Assembly: GCF_900089605.1 (NCBI RefSeq)
Contig: NZ_LT594324.1
Span: 2,976,001-3,040,000, forward strand
Length of the DNA: 64,000 bases
DNA from: Micromonospora narathiwatensis
Lineage (GTDB): Bacteria; Actinomycetota; Actinomycetes; Mycobacteriales; Micromonosporaceae
Direction: 5' to 3'
Shown here: positions 35,024-43,659 of the stretch, piece by piece
Numbering within the stretch: the stretch's first letter is position 1
How the letters are laid out: the number at the start of each line of letters is the position of its first letter
Notes under the pieces: model-generated
Told to the model about the DNA's origin: nothing
The model's database searches: none
What the model saw: only the letters and a program-made list of their open reading frames with translations
Program-made: the position numbers and the translations under genes

Positions 35024-35836
35024 TTAGGACTTGATTCCGGTGAAGGTGATGCCGCGTACGACGTAGCGCTGGGCGAGGACGTACAGGGCGAGGATCGGCA
35101 GGACGGACAGGGTGGAGCCGGCCATCACCACGTTCCAGGCCGTGCTGTACCGGCCCTGGAGCAGCGACAGCCCGACCGGCAGGGTCATGTGCGCCTCGGT
35201 CTGCGCGATGACCAGCGGCCAGAGGAAGGCGTTCCAGCTGGACATGAAGGCGAACACGGCGAAGGTGGCCAGCGCCGGGGCCACCAGCGGCAGCAGCACC
35301 TGGGCGAAGACCCGCAGGTGGCCGGCCCCGTCGACGTACGCCGCCTCGTCCAGTTCCTTCGGCAGGGCCAGGAACGCCTGGCGGAGCATGAACACCCCGA
35401 AGCTGGAGACCATCGTCGGCAGCAGCAGACCGGCGTAGCTGTCCACCAGCCCGAGGTGCCGCATCTCGATGAACAGCGGCACGATGATCACCTGCATCGG
35501 GATCATCATCGTGGCCAGGTACAGCACGAACACCGCGTTGCTGCCCGGGAAGCGCAGCCGGCTGAAGGCGTACGCGGCGGTGGCGCTGGTGAACAGCTGC
35601 AGCAGGGTGGACACGACGGCGACGCCGACGCTGTTGGCGGCGAAGCGCCAGAACGGGAAGGCCTCGCCCAGCCGCTGGTACGCCTCGACGGTGGACGGGT
35701 CGGGCAGCAGGGGCGCGTCGACCCGGGCGAGCTGCGGGTCACCGGTGAGCGAGGTGATCAGCATCCAGACGAACGGCCCGAGCATCGCCACCGCGCCGAG
35801 CGTGAGCGCGAGGTAACGCAGGATCTTCTTACTCAT
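35024..35836 (-). CDS. Carbohydrate ABC transporter permease (MalG-like)
   Basis: A 270-residue inner-membrane protein with six predicted helices and the EAA loop YVDGAGHLRVFAQVLLPL that docks the ATPase. The ATG lies eight bases inside the end of the upstream permease gene. It forms the channel with its partner for an oligosaccharide, probably an alpha-glucoside or related sugar judging from the GH15/GH31 neighbours. Confidence 0.92.
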   Translation of the reverse strand: MSKKILRYLALTLGAVAMLGPFVWMLITSLTGDPQLARVDAPLLPDPSTVEAYQRLGEAFPFWRFAANSVGVAVVSTLLQLFTSATAAYAFSRLRFPGSNAVFVLYLATMMIPMQVIIVPLFIEMRHLGLVDSYAGLLLPTMVSSFGVFMLRQAFLALPKELDEAAYVDGAGHLRVFAQVLLPLVAPALATFAVFAFMSSWNAFLWPLVIAQTEAHMTLPVGLSLLQGRYSTAWNVVMAGSTLSVLPILALYVLAQRYVVRGITFTGIKS

Positions 35837-36779
35837 AGTGCACCCACCTGCGCTGTAGTCGGAGCTGGACCAGGGTGACCAGGAGGATCACCGCGAAGAG
35901 CACCATGCTCATGGCGGAGGCGTAGCCGACCCGCCCGTACGAGAAGGCGTAGCTGACGATCTGCTCGACCACGACGCTGGACGCGCCGCCCGGACCGCCC
36001 TCGGTCATCACCCACACCTGGTCGAAGACCTGGAAGCCGTTGATGAGGCTGATGACGGTCACGAAGAACAGCGACGGGGAGAGCATCGGCAGGGTGATGC
36101 TGCGCAGCCGGCGCCACCAGCCCGCGCCGTCGAGGGCGGCGGCCTCCAGCAGGTCGCGCGGGATGGCCTGCAGGCCGGCCAGCAGGATCACCGCGACGAA
36201 GCCGACGTCCTTCCAGACGGAGGCGAGCACCACGGACGGCATCGCCCAGTCCGGGTCGGTCCACCAGCCGGGTCCGGCCACGCCGACCGCGCCGAGGATC
36301 CGGTTGACCAGCCCGTCGGCCGGGTTGAGCAGCCATTTCCACAGCAGCGACACCGCCACCCAACTGCTGATCACCGGTAGGAAGAAGATGGCCCGGTAGA
36401 GGGTCATCGCGGGCAGCTTCGCGTCGAGCAGCAGCGCCACGGCGAGCCCGCAGACCAGCACCAGGGGCAGGTAGCCGGCCAGGTAGGCCAGGGTGTGGCC
36501 GAGCGCGGCGTGGAACTCGGCGTCACCCAGCAGTTCGGTGTAGTTGTCCAGCCCGACGAAGGCCGGTACGCCGATCAGGTTCCAGTCCTGGAGGCTCACC
36601 CAGGCGGTGCCGACCATCGGGCCGATCCAGAACCCGAGCAGCAGCACCAGGCTGGGGGCGAGGAAACCGGCCGCCGCGGCCACGGTGCGCGCCCGGCGCC
36701 CGGTGGTCCGACGGCGGTAACGCGCCCGGGGACCGCCGGATGCCGGCCGGGTGGTCGCGGCGGTGGTCGGCGCGGTCAC
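35829..36779 (-). CDS. Carbohydrate ABC transporter permease (MalF-like)
   Basis: A 316-residue permease with a basic 35-residue N-terminus, six predicted helices (first FLAPSLVLLLGFWIGPMV) and the EAA motif AAALDGAGWWRRLRSITLPML. The start is a GTG that shares GTGA with the ROK gene stop, so the regulator and transporter are co-translated. The frame is open further upstream, but that part is antisense-like composition within the ROK gene. Confidence 0.92.
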   Translation of the reverse strand: MTAPTTAATTRPASGGPRARYRRRTTGRRARTVAAAAGFLAPSLVLLLGFWIGPMVGTAWVSLQDWNLIGVPAFVGLDNYTELLGDAEFHAALGHTLAYLAGYLPLVLVCGLAVALLLDAKLPAMTLYRAIFFLPVISSWVAVSLLWKWLLNPADGLVNRILGAVGVAGPGWWTDPDWAMPSVVLASVWKDVGFVAVILLAGLQAIPRDLLEAAALDGAGWWRRLRSITLPMLSPSLFFVTVISLINGFQVFDQVWVMTEGGPGGASSVVVEQIVSYAFSYGRVGYASAMSMVLFAVILLVTLVQLRLQRRWVHYE

Positions 36780-37993
36780 TGGGTCACCTCGGCACCGGGG
36801 AACGCGGCCAGCCGGGCCCGGATCGCGTCGGTCTGCGCCTCGGCGTTGAGCGTGAACGGCGCCCGGAGCACCAGCGCAGCCGCGCCCAGCGCCCACTTCG
36901 CGTCGTCCCACGGGTCGACGTGGACGCTCACCCCGTCGGCCATCGGCGGGAACATGCCCGCGCGCAGGGCGGTGAGGAATCCGTCGGCCAGGTGGTCCCA
37001 CGCCAGCGTTCCCTCACCGCTGACCAGCACCGCCTGGGGGTCGAGCACGGTGGCCAACCCGGCCGCGACGGCGCCGAGGCGCTCGCCGGCGGCGCGGTAG
37101 ACGGCCAGGGCGCCCGGGTCGCCACGATCCGCCGCCGCCCTCAGGTCGGCCGACCCCGCGTCCGGGCCGACTGCGCCCGCGTCCCGCGCCTGCGCGAGCA
37201 GGGCCGCGTCGCACACGTACGTCTCCAGGCAGCCGCGCTTGCCGCAGTGGCAGGTCGGCCCGTCGGGGTCGATCGGCAGGTGCCCGAGTTCGCCCGCGGC
37301 ACCGTGCCCGCCCCGGCGCAGGTCGCCACCCAGGACGACGGCCCCGCCGACGCCCTGCCCGAGGGTGATGGTCAGGAAGTCGTCGTACGGTCGGCCCAGT
37401 CCGTAGAGGTGCTCGTAGGCGGCCAGGGTGTTGACGTCGTTGTCGACCAGCACCGGCGCGTCGAGCAGCCGCGTGAGGTAGTCGCGCAGGGGCATGTGCC
37501 GCCAGCCGAGCAGGGGCGCCTCGACCAGGCCGGTGCGGCTGTCGACGAAACCGGGAACACCGAGCCCCACCCCGAGCAGCGGTGGATGGCCGGGCGCGGC
37601 GACGTGCGGCGCGAGCAGTTCGGACAGCGCGTCGAAGGGGTTGACGGCGCTCTCGTCGAACGGCGCGGCGAAGGTGTCCAGAACGGTGCCGTCGAGGTCG
37701 GCGCGTACCCCGGTGAGCCGACCGGCGGCGACCTTCACGCCGATCGCGTGCGCGGCCGGGCCCACCACCGCGAGGAGTTCGCTCGGTCGGCCGCCGCGGG
37801 GCATGCCGTCGTCGACCTTCTGGATGACGCCCGCCTCGATCAGGGAGCGGGTGACCGCGGTGACGGTCGGCGGGCTGAGGCCCAGTCGCCGGGCGACGTC
37901 CGCGCGCGAGATCGGGCCGTGTCGCCCGATCAGGGCGAGCACGGCGACCCGGTTGACGTCTCGCAGGCGGGGACCCGACGTCGCAGCCGTCAC
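36776..37993 (-). CDS. ROK-family transcriptional regulator
   Basis: A 405-residue NagC/Mlc/XylR-type repressor heading the sugar operon. An N-terminal winged helix-turn-helix (about 10-60: VLALIGRHGPISRADVARRLGLS, split as helix-turn-helix) is joined to a ROK sugar-kinase-like domain. That domain has the DNDVNTLA ATP/sugar-site segment, GQGVGGAVVLGG and the zinc motif CHCGKRGCLE. The GTG start at 37993 follows GGAAGGA. Being the first gene of the unit it probably controls its own operon; the inducer is likely the transported sugar. ROK sugar kinases lack the N-terminal DNA-binding domain seen here. Confidence 0.9.
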   Translation of the reverse strand: MTAATSGPRLRDVNRVAVLALIGRHGPISRADVARRLGLSPPTVTAVTRSLIEAGVIQKVDDGMPRGGRPSELLAVVGPAAHAIGVKVAAGRLTGVRADLDGTVLDTFAAPFDESAVNPFDALSELLAPHVAAPGHPPLLGVGLGVPGFVDSRTGLVEAPLLGWRHMPLRDYLTRLLDAPVLVDNDVNTLAAYEHLYGLGRPYDDFLTITLGQGVGGAVVLGGDLRRGGHGAAGELGHLPIDPDGPTCHCGKRGCLETYVCDAALLAQARDAGAVGPDAGSADLRAAADRGDPGALAVYRAAGERLGAVAAGLATVLDPQAVLVSGEGTLAWDHLADGFLTALRAGMFPPMADGVSVHVDPWDDAKWALGAAALVLRAPFTLNAEAQTDAIRARLAAFPGAEVTQ

Positions 37994-38033
37994 AGCACAC
38001 TTCCTTCCGAAGCCAAATTCGATGGCCGAAGAA

Positions 38034-38062
38034 AGTCTCGGAAGATAGGGCCTGCGTGTCAA
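38034..38062 (-). promoter_or_regulatory. Candidate promoter of the ROK operon
   Basis: On the minus strand a perfect TTGACA (38057-38062) is followed after 17 bp by GAGACT (three of six -10 matches), 40 bp upstream of the ROK start. CAAATTCG at 38014-38021 has an inverted copy at 38076-38083, flanking the promoter, a possible operator pair. Confidence 0.4.
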
Positions 38063-38147
38063 TCCCCGAGGGAGACGAATTTGCTCGTACCCGCCCGACC
38101 GCCCGTGAAGCGGCGAGCGGCGGCCGGGCGGCGGTCGATGTCGCTGG

Positions 38148-40481
38148 TCAGCGCCACCACGGCCGGCTCGCCACCGCGACCGCACGGCCGACCGGCCCGA
38201 CCAGATCGTCGCCCACCTGGTCGATGCCGCGGATCCACTCGGCCGCGACCACCAGGGCGGTCGCCGACCCGGCGACCGCCTCGTCGCCACGCCAACGTTC
38301 CAGGCAGGTACGCACCGGCACATTCAGATCCGGCAGGATGGGCCAGTCCGGTGCGCCTCCCGTGCCGGCCAGCCGGTCGGCCAGCCGCTCCAGCCCGTCG
38401 AGCAGAGCCTGCTGCGCCGATCGGACGGGCTCGACCGCGTCCCGGCACCGGTCCGCCCGATAGCCGTGATCGGTGGCCGCGCCCTCCAACAGGTTGGCCG
38501 CCAGGGCCAGGTAGTTGGCCCCCGTCATCAGGACCACGGCGTTCGAGGAGTCGAGCGGCCCGGTCGGCCGCTCGGCCAGGTAGGCGCCGAGTGCCAACTC
38601 GGCCCGGGTACGCGCGCCCGCCGGCGGGGCCGGAGCGGGCCGCTGTTCGGCGGCGCCGACGGCCAGCAGCCGGTCGAAGGCGTACCGGAGCCGCCCGATC
38701 GCGGCCCGGTGGTACGCGGCGGCGCTCCGGATGAACTGGCGGCGCGTTCCGTGCGGCCACATCAGCAGGCTGAGCGCGACGCTGACGGCCACGCCGACCC
38801 CGATGTCCTCCAGCCGAACCAGACCCAGGCGCCAGCCGACCGGGGCGAGCAGATTGAAGATGATCATCAGGTCGAGCGTGAACGCGGCCTGGCTGAGCAG
38901 GAACCGCTGGGAGCCGGAGGTGTACGCGGACAGGAGAACCGCGACCGGGAGCGCCGCCCACAGCCACGCCGGACGGCCGGCGGTCCCGATGATCACTGCC
39001 GAGCCGACGACGACGCCCACCACGTTGCCGGCGACGGCCCGTACAACCGAGCGGGCGGTACCCAGGGCGTTGGTCCGCAGCACCTGCAACGTACCCAGCA
39101 CCACCCAGAACGCGTGCGGCAGGCCCAGCCGCCCGGCGAGCCACACCGACACCGCCAGGCCGAACCCGGTCCGCAGGCCGTCGCGCAGCGCGGTGGAGCC
39201 CGGTGCCGCGGAGGACGCCAGCCACCGCAGGCGACGGTGGCGAGCCGGGTAGTCGGCCAGGACCTCCTGCCCCGCTCCGCCGCCCCGCGCACCGGTGTCC
39301 CGGCCGGCCGCCGCCGAGGCGTTGGCGGCCACCGCCGTCGCCAGGTGCGCCAGCACACGCAGCGTATGGTCGACTTCCAGCGCGTCGAGGATCTGCTCCC
39401 CCGGCGCCGAACGGCCCAGCAACCGCCGCACCCACCGCCCCACCGCGCGCCGGTGCGCCTGCCGCCGTTCCTCGACCACGCGTACGTCCGGCACGCCCGA
39501 GGCGCCCTCGATCGAGGCGGCACTGGCACGCAGGACGTCCGACACCGCCGCCACCAACGCCCCCTCGGTCCCGGTGCCCCGCCGGGACAGGTGTTCCGGC
39601 CGGTACAACGGATGACCGGCGACCCCCACGATCAACTGGAGGTCGCCGATGAGCTCGGCGTACGCGCGCAGCCGGCGCCGCGAGCCGAGCGACCGGCTCG
39701 CCGTGCCGGCGTACCGGCCGCGAGCCGCGTCCACCGCCTGCGCCGCCGCCCTGAAGCGGCTGAGGCCGGGATCGTCCGGACGACGCGCCAGCGCGTCGAT
39801 CAGGTCCGCCACCGCACGGCAGGCCGCACCGACGGCGCGGGCCAGCGCCACCGGCCCGGCGCGGGGCAGCAGCAGGGCGGCACCGGTCGCGGCGAGGCCG
39901 GCGAAGAGCCAACCCGCCACCCGCATCGGGATCTGCCCCGCGCCGTAGGGCAGCGTGACGGCCAGGACGAACGAGAGCAGCAGGCCCAGCCGCGCCGTGC
40001 TGACGTGGCCGCCCACCACCGCGGCGAGGAAGGTGGCGACGAACGCCACCACGAACATCACGGCCGGGACGGCGACCGACGACCGGGACACCACCGTGCC
40101 CAGCGCCACCAGGACCGCTCCCGCCGCCGTGGCGAGCAGGTAGGAGCGGGCGCGTTCCCGACCGGTGCCACCGAAGTCACTCATGATCAGCAGGGCGAAC
40201 CCGCCGAAGATGGCGAACGTGGCGAAGGACTCGTTTCCCACCACGTACCGTCCGACCGCGAACAGACCCGGCAGCACGACCGCGGCGCGAACCGCGGCCC
40301 GGGGCGCGCTCCGCTCGGGATCGGCCAGCGACGTCACCAACCGGCGTACGGCCCGACCGAGACGCCCGCCCGCGTCCCGGACAGGTGCGGACAGCCCGCC
40401 GGCTCCGCCACCGGCACTCCCGGTCCCGTGGTCCGGCCGGCCCTCGGCGCCGTCTCGTCGCACCCCGTCGGGCTCTCCCAT
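38148..40481 (-). CDS. FUSC-family integral membrane protein
   Basis: A 777-residue protein with two clusters of hydrophobic helices (about 65-205 and 440-560), separated by a long soluble segment and followed by a soluble C-terminal domain. This is the layout of fusaric-acid-resistance/aromatic-acid exporter-like (FUSC) proteins. The second block opens with LRTGFGLAVSVWLAGRLGLPHAFWVVLGTLQVLRTN, the best family match (given here only as a landmark, residues about 436-470 in two halves). It probably exports or is involved in tolerance to small organic acids; the substrate is unknown. The ATG start (MGEPDG) has a weak AGGGG ribosome site. It stands alone between the sugar operon and the signalling operon. 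Confidence 0.82.
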   Translation of the reverse strand: MGEPDGVRRDGAEGRPDHGTGSAGGGAGGLSAPVRDAGGRLGRAVRRLVTSLADPERSAPRAAVRAAVVLPGLFAVGRYVVGNESFATFAIFGGFALLIMSDFGGTGRERARSYLLATAAGAVLVALGTVVSRSSVAVPAVMFVVAFVATFLAAVVGGHVSTARLGLLLSFVLAVTLPYGAGQIPMRVAGWLFAGLAATGAALLLPRAGPVALARAVGAACRAVADLIDALARRPDDPGLSRFRAAAQAVDAARGRYAGTASRSLGSRRRLRAYAELIGDLQLIVGVAGHPLYRPEHLSRRGTGTEGALVAAVSDVLRASAASIEGASGVPDVRVVEERRQAHRRAVGRWVRRLLGRSAPGEQILDALEVDHTLRVLAHLATAVAANASAAAGRDTGARGGGAGQEVLADYPARHRRLRWLASSAAPGSTALRDGLRTGFGLAVSVWLAGRLGLPHAFWVVLGTLQVLRTNALGTARSVVRAVAGNVVGVVVGSAVIIGTAGRPAWLWAALPVAVLLSAYTSGSQRFLLSQAAFTLDLMIIFNLLAPVGWRLGLVRLEDIGVGVAVSVALSLLMWPHGTRRQFIRSAAAYHRAAIGRLRYAFDRLLAVGAAEQRPAPAPPAGARTRAELALGAYLAERPTGPLDSSNAVVLMTGANYLALAANLLEGAATDHGYRADRCRDAVEPVRSAQQALLDGLERLADRLAGTGGAPDWPILPDLNVPVRTCLERWRGDEAVAGSATALVVAAEWIRGIDQVGDDLVGPVGRAVAVASRPWWR

Positions 40482-40661
40482 GAAGCCCCTGTAGCCAGCA
40501 GCGCCCCCGCTACACCCCCGACCCGCCCGGCCACGGCTCGGACACCTGCCCGCACCTACCCCGGAGGTGGGCCGCCGGCCCCGGCATCGGCGGCGAACCG
40601 GGCACGAACCGCCGCCGGCCGGGGCGTCTTCCCATGCCTCGCTGCCCTGATCGTGTCGCGC

Positions 40662-41378
40662 TCAGGACGCATGGACGGTCAGGACGGTCCAGGCCCCCAG
40701 GTAGATCTTGTCGCCGCCCTTGATCGGTACCTGGACGTTCGGGTCGATCGGGTTCGAGGAGGGGTCGTTGAGGAAGGTGCCGTTGGCCGAATCCAGGTCG
40801 ACCACCGCCCAGCCGTCCTGCCGGGCGACCAGGAGCGCGTGCAGATGGGACACGCCAGGGTCTTCCGGCGGGCCGACCAGATCGATGTCCGGATTGATGC
40901 CCCGCGACTGGCTGCGCCGCCCGATCACCATCTGCTCGCCGGTCAGCACGAAGCGCCGCTCGGCCGCGAACCGCGGGAACGCCATCGCGGCGGCGTCCTC
41001 GCCGCCCATCGCCTTGACGACCTCGAAGTAGGCCGGGTCCGGGTGCACGGCGACCGTCCACCGCTGAGCCGCCGGCCCGGCCGGTGGCGACGCCGGGGCG
41101 TCCGCGGGCGGGGCGCTCGGCGGGTTCACCGGGGGTGCGAGCAGGAAGTCGTACCCGTCCTCCTCGCAGAAGCGCCCCGGTTGGGGCGTACCGCACACCG
41201 GGCAGGTCCTGACGTCGGGCGGGGCGGCCGGAGGTGTCGCGGTGGCCGGCTCCGCCGAGGCCGGCGGGGGTACGGCGGGAGCCGCCGCCGGTGGTGCGGC
41301 CGCGCCACCCATCAGCGTGCCGCAGACGTCGCAGTAGTCCAGGGTGCCGGACTCGTGTCCCCTGGGGCAGCTCGCCAT
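40662..41378 (-). CDS. FHA-domain protein with paired zinc ribbons
   Basis: A 238-residue soluble protein. Two short cysteine clusters come first (CPRGHESGTLDYCDVCG and CPVCGTPQPGRFC), separated by a proline/alanine-rich linker. A forkhead-associated domain follows (about 145-236) with VIGRRSQSRG, SHLHA and ANGTFLND, the phosphothreonine-binding signatures. It is the last gene of the PknG operon and its ATG shares one base with the VWA stop. By analogy with GarA/OdhI, FHA substrates of PknG in mycobacteria and corynebacteria, it may be the output of the kinase. No N-terminal double-threonine motif like that of GarA is visible, however, and no metabolic partner can be named. Confidence 0.88.
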   Translation of the reverse strand: MASCPRGHESGTLDYCDVCGTLMGGAAAPPAAAPAVPPPASAEPATATPPAAPPDVRTCPVCGTPQPGRFCEEDGYDFLLAPPVNPPSAPPADAPASPPAGPAAQRWTVAVHPDPAYFEVVKAMGGEDAAAMAFPRFAAERRFVLTGEQMVIGRRSQSRGINPDIDLVGPPEDPGVSHLHALLVARQDGWAVVDLDSANGTFLNDPSSNPIDPNVQVPIKGGDKIYLGAWTVLTVHAS

Positions 41379-42667
41379 CAGCCCTCCTGCTTCTTCTTCA
41401 CCCGGACCGTCTTGACGGACCGCACGTTGGTGAGTTCCGCGTCGACGCCGGCGACCTGCTTCTTGAGCCGTACGGTGCCGGTGGGCGCGTCGACCACGTC
41501 GACCACGCGGGCGAGCAGCTTGGCCGTGCCTTCGTGGCCGGACGCCGCCGCGAGTTGCACGGCCCGGCCGAGCTTCGCCGTGGCGGTCTCCACGTCGCCG
41601 GCGTCGCGCGCCTTGAGTCCCTCCTGGATCACCGCGGCGAGTTCGGCCTGCCCGGTGTAGTGCGCCACCTGCGGGTTGATCTTCGTGGAGAGGGCGGTGT
41701 CGTCGGTCCACCGGGCCAGCACCAGCTTTTCGGTGAGCACCTGGCCGCCGCTGACGAGGCTGAACCGCGCGGCGAGCACCTCCTCGCCGACCGCGTCCGG
41801 CTCGACCTCGACCGAGATGTGGTAGTCGCGGCTCTCCGCGCCCCACGCCCCGGTCGGGTAGTCGCCGATCCGGCCGCTCACCTCAACCCGCCGGCCGGTG
41901 AGGTCCTCCACCTGCGGGTACACCTGCTTGACGAACCGGATGGTGGCCCCGGCCGGGGTCCACACCCGCAGCGACACGTCGGCGACCGACTTGCCCATCG
42001 CGGCCTCCGTCATGGCCTGGAAGGCGGCCGGCAGCTCGGCCGGGTCCTCCAGGCCGTCGGCGGTGCCCAGCAGGGTGGAGGCGATCAGCCGCAACTCGCG
42101 CGCCACCCAGTCGTCGCCGACGCCGCGGCTGTCGCAGACGAACCTGCCCTCGCAGACGTCCAGCACGCGCTGGAGGTCCTGCGGGCTCTCGTGCTGGTTC
42201 TGCCCGTCGGTGAGCAGGATCGCGTGCTTCACCTCGGCCGGCTGCCCCGCGAAGAGATAGTTCGCGAGGTCCAGCCAGCGGCCCATGGCCGTACCCCCGT
42301 CGGCTCGCAGTCGGGCGACCGCCGCCTTCGCCTCGGCCCTGGTCTGCGGGGAGGCCGGGACCATGCGGGCGTCGGCCGGATAGACCATGTTCGCCCCCGC
42401 CGTGCCGGCGACGACGGCGAACGCGACCCCGTCCCGGAGGGTGTCGACGGCGATGGCGGTGGCCTTCTTCGCCTCGGCGATCTTCTTGGCCGGCATACCC
42501 ATCGACCCGGAGACGTCGACCATGATGACCTCCGCCGCGCTGGGCGCGGCACCCGTGTCGCGCAGGGCGCCGCCCTGCGCGGTCACGGTGATGATGGCGT
42601 CGACGACGCGCCCGCCCTCGGGCAGGTATTCGTTCTGGTCGACCTCGGCGGAGAACTGTGCGGTCAT
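41378..42667 (-). CDS. VWA-domain protein of the PknG operon
   Basis: A 429-residue cytoplasmic protein (no signal or helix) with a von Willebrand A domain in its first half. MIDAS residues are in VDVSGSMGMP, with LRADGGTAMG and LLTDGQNQHE completing the metal site. A beta-rich middle region and a basic C-terminal tail (VKTVRVKKKQEG) follow. It overlaps the PP2C stop as ATGA and the FHA start as TGATG, so its synthesis is coupled to both. Similar VWA proteins accompany kinases, phosphatases and FHA proteins in tellurium-resistance-like and other phospho-signalling islands. It probably scaffolds metal-dependent protein contacts; exact role unknown. Confidence 0.85.
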   Translation of the reverse strand: MTAQFSAEVDQNEYLPEGGRVVDAIITVTAQGGALRDTGAAPSAAEVIMVDVSGSMGMPAKKIAEAKKATAIAVDTLRDGVAFAVVAGTAGANMVYPADARMVPASPQTRAEAKAAVARLRADGGTAMGRWLDLANYLFAGQPAEVKHAILLTDGQNQHESPQDLQRVLDVCEGRFVCDSRGVGDDWVARELRLIASTLLGTADGLEDPAELPAAFQAMTEAAMGKSVADVSLRVWTPAGATIRFVKQVYPQVEDLTGRRVEVSGRIGDYPTGAWGAESRDYHISVEVEPDAVGEEVLAARFSLVSGGQVLTEKLVLARWTDDTALSTKINPQVAHYTGQAELAAVIQEGLKARDAGDVETATAKLGRAVQLAAASGHEGTAKLLARVVDVVDAPTGTVRLKKQVAGVDAELTNVRSVKTVRVKKKQEG

Positions 42668-43659
42668 GGGACGGAGCCTCCCGGGGGTGGATAGGAGAGT
42701 ACGGCGACGGTGATGTTGTCGTGGCCCCCGCCGTTCACCGCGATGGCCGTGAGGTGCCGCGCGACGTCGATCAGCTCGCCGGCGGACTCCGCCGCCAGCG
42801 CCGCCGGGTCGGACAGGTAGTCGTGCAGACCGTCGGAGCAGAGCAGCAGCCGGCCGGGGCCGGCCGGTCGCAGCGAGACGACCTGCGCCTCCGGGTCGTC
42901 CGAGTCGGCACCGAGCCAGCGGATCAACGCCCGGGACTCGGGGTCGGCGTCGAGGGCCGGTGGGAGCGGACGCCCGGCGGCGAGCTGGCCGGCCACCGAG
43001 TCGTCGACGGTGAGGCAGGCGGGGTCCGGCCCCAGCCAGTAGGCGCGGCTGTCGCCGATCCAGCCCACGGTCACGGCTTCGGCGGTGACGACTCCGGAGA
43101 CGTACGTGCAGCTCGGCGGCGAGGCCCCGGCGTCCGGACCGGCGGTGGCCCGGGCCGCCGCCGCGGCCGCCCGCGCGCCTTCGAGGGTCGCCTTGGCGGG
43201 GTCGGTGCCGTGGGCCAGCGCCGCCAGGAGCGCGGCGATGCCGGCCTCGGCCGCGTCGTGCGCCGCGGTGTCCGCGTGGATGGAGGTGGACACCCCGTCG
43301 CACACGACGGCGGCGCCGGCGCTGCCGGTCCGGCCGATCGCGAGCGCGTCCTCGTTGCCGCGTCGACGTTGGCCACGGTCGGTCACGCCGGCGGCGCCGC
43401 CCAGGGCCAGCTCGGCGTGAGCCCGTCCGATCGGCCGCCGCCGTCCGCAGTGGTCACAGTAGGCCTCGTCGCCCGCGTAGGCCGTGTCGCAGGCCGCGCA
43501 GGCGGTGCCGGTGGTCCGCGACGACAGCCAGGTGGTGGAGACCGACTGCGCCGCCGGCTCACCGGTCGCCAGGTTGCGCCCGCACACCTCGCAGAAGCGG
43601 TGCTCCGGCTCGCTGGGCGGGCCGTGGTCGGGGCAGCCGTTCATCAGCGCGCCGTTCAT
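42664..43659 (-). CDS. PP2C-family protein phosphatase with N-terminal zinc ribbons
   Basis: A 331-residue protein. The first 85 residues contain two CxxC-type zinc-ribbon pairs (RFCEVCG and ACAACDTAYAGDEAYCDHCG). A PP2C domain follows (about 88-325) with GNEDALAI, VVCDGVS, GWIGDSRAYWL, CSDGLHDYL and GGHDNITV, which supply the aspartates for the dimetal centre. It should remove phosphate from serine/threonine and is the natural antagonist of the kinase encoded immediately upstream; the two genes share ATGA. No transmembrane segment, unlike PstP. Target unknown, probably the kinase itself or the FHA protein. Confidence 0.9.
   Translation of the reverse strand: MNGALMNGCPDHGPPSEPEHRFCEVCGRNLATGEPAAQSVSTTWLSSRTTGTACAACDTAYAGDEAYCDHCGRRRPIGRAHAELALGGAAGVTDRGQRRRGNEDALAIGRTGSAGAAVVCDGVSTSIHADTAAHDAAEAGIAALLAALAHGTDPAKATLEGARAAAAAARATAGPDAGASPPSCTYVSGVVTAEAVTVGWIGDSRAYWLGPDPACLTVDDSVAGQLAAGRPLPPALDADPESRALIRWLGADSDDPEAQVVSLRPAGPGRLLLCSDGLHDYLSDPAALAAESAGELIDVARHLTAIAVNGGGHDNITVAVLSYPPPGGSVP

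Noticed and set aside
38466..41660. Very long rightward open frame (over 1000 codons) opposite the FUSC and FHA genes
   Set aside because: It is the antisense of two well-supported genes, has repetitive R/G/A/P-rich composition and no motif or ribosome site; long antisense frames are usual in DNA of this GC content.
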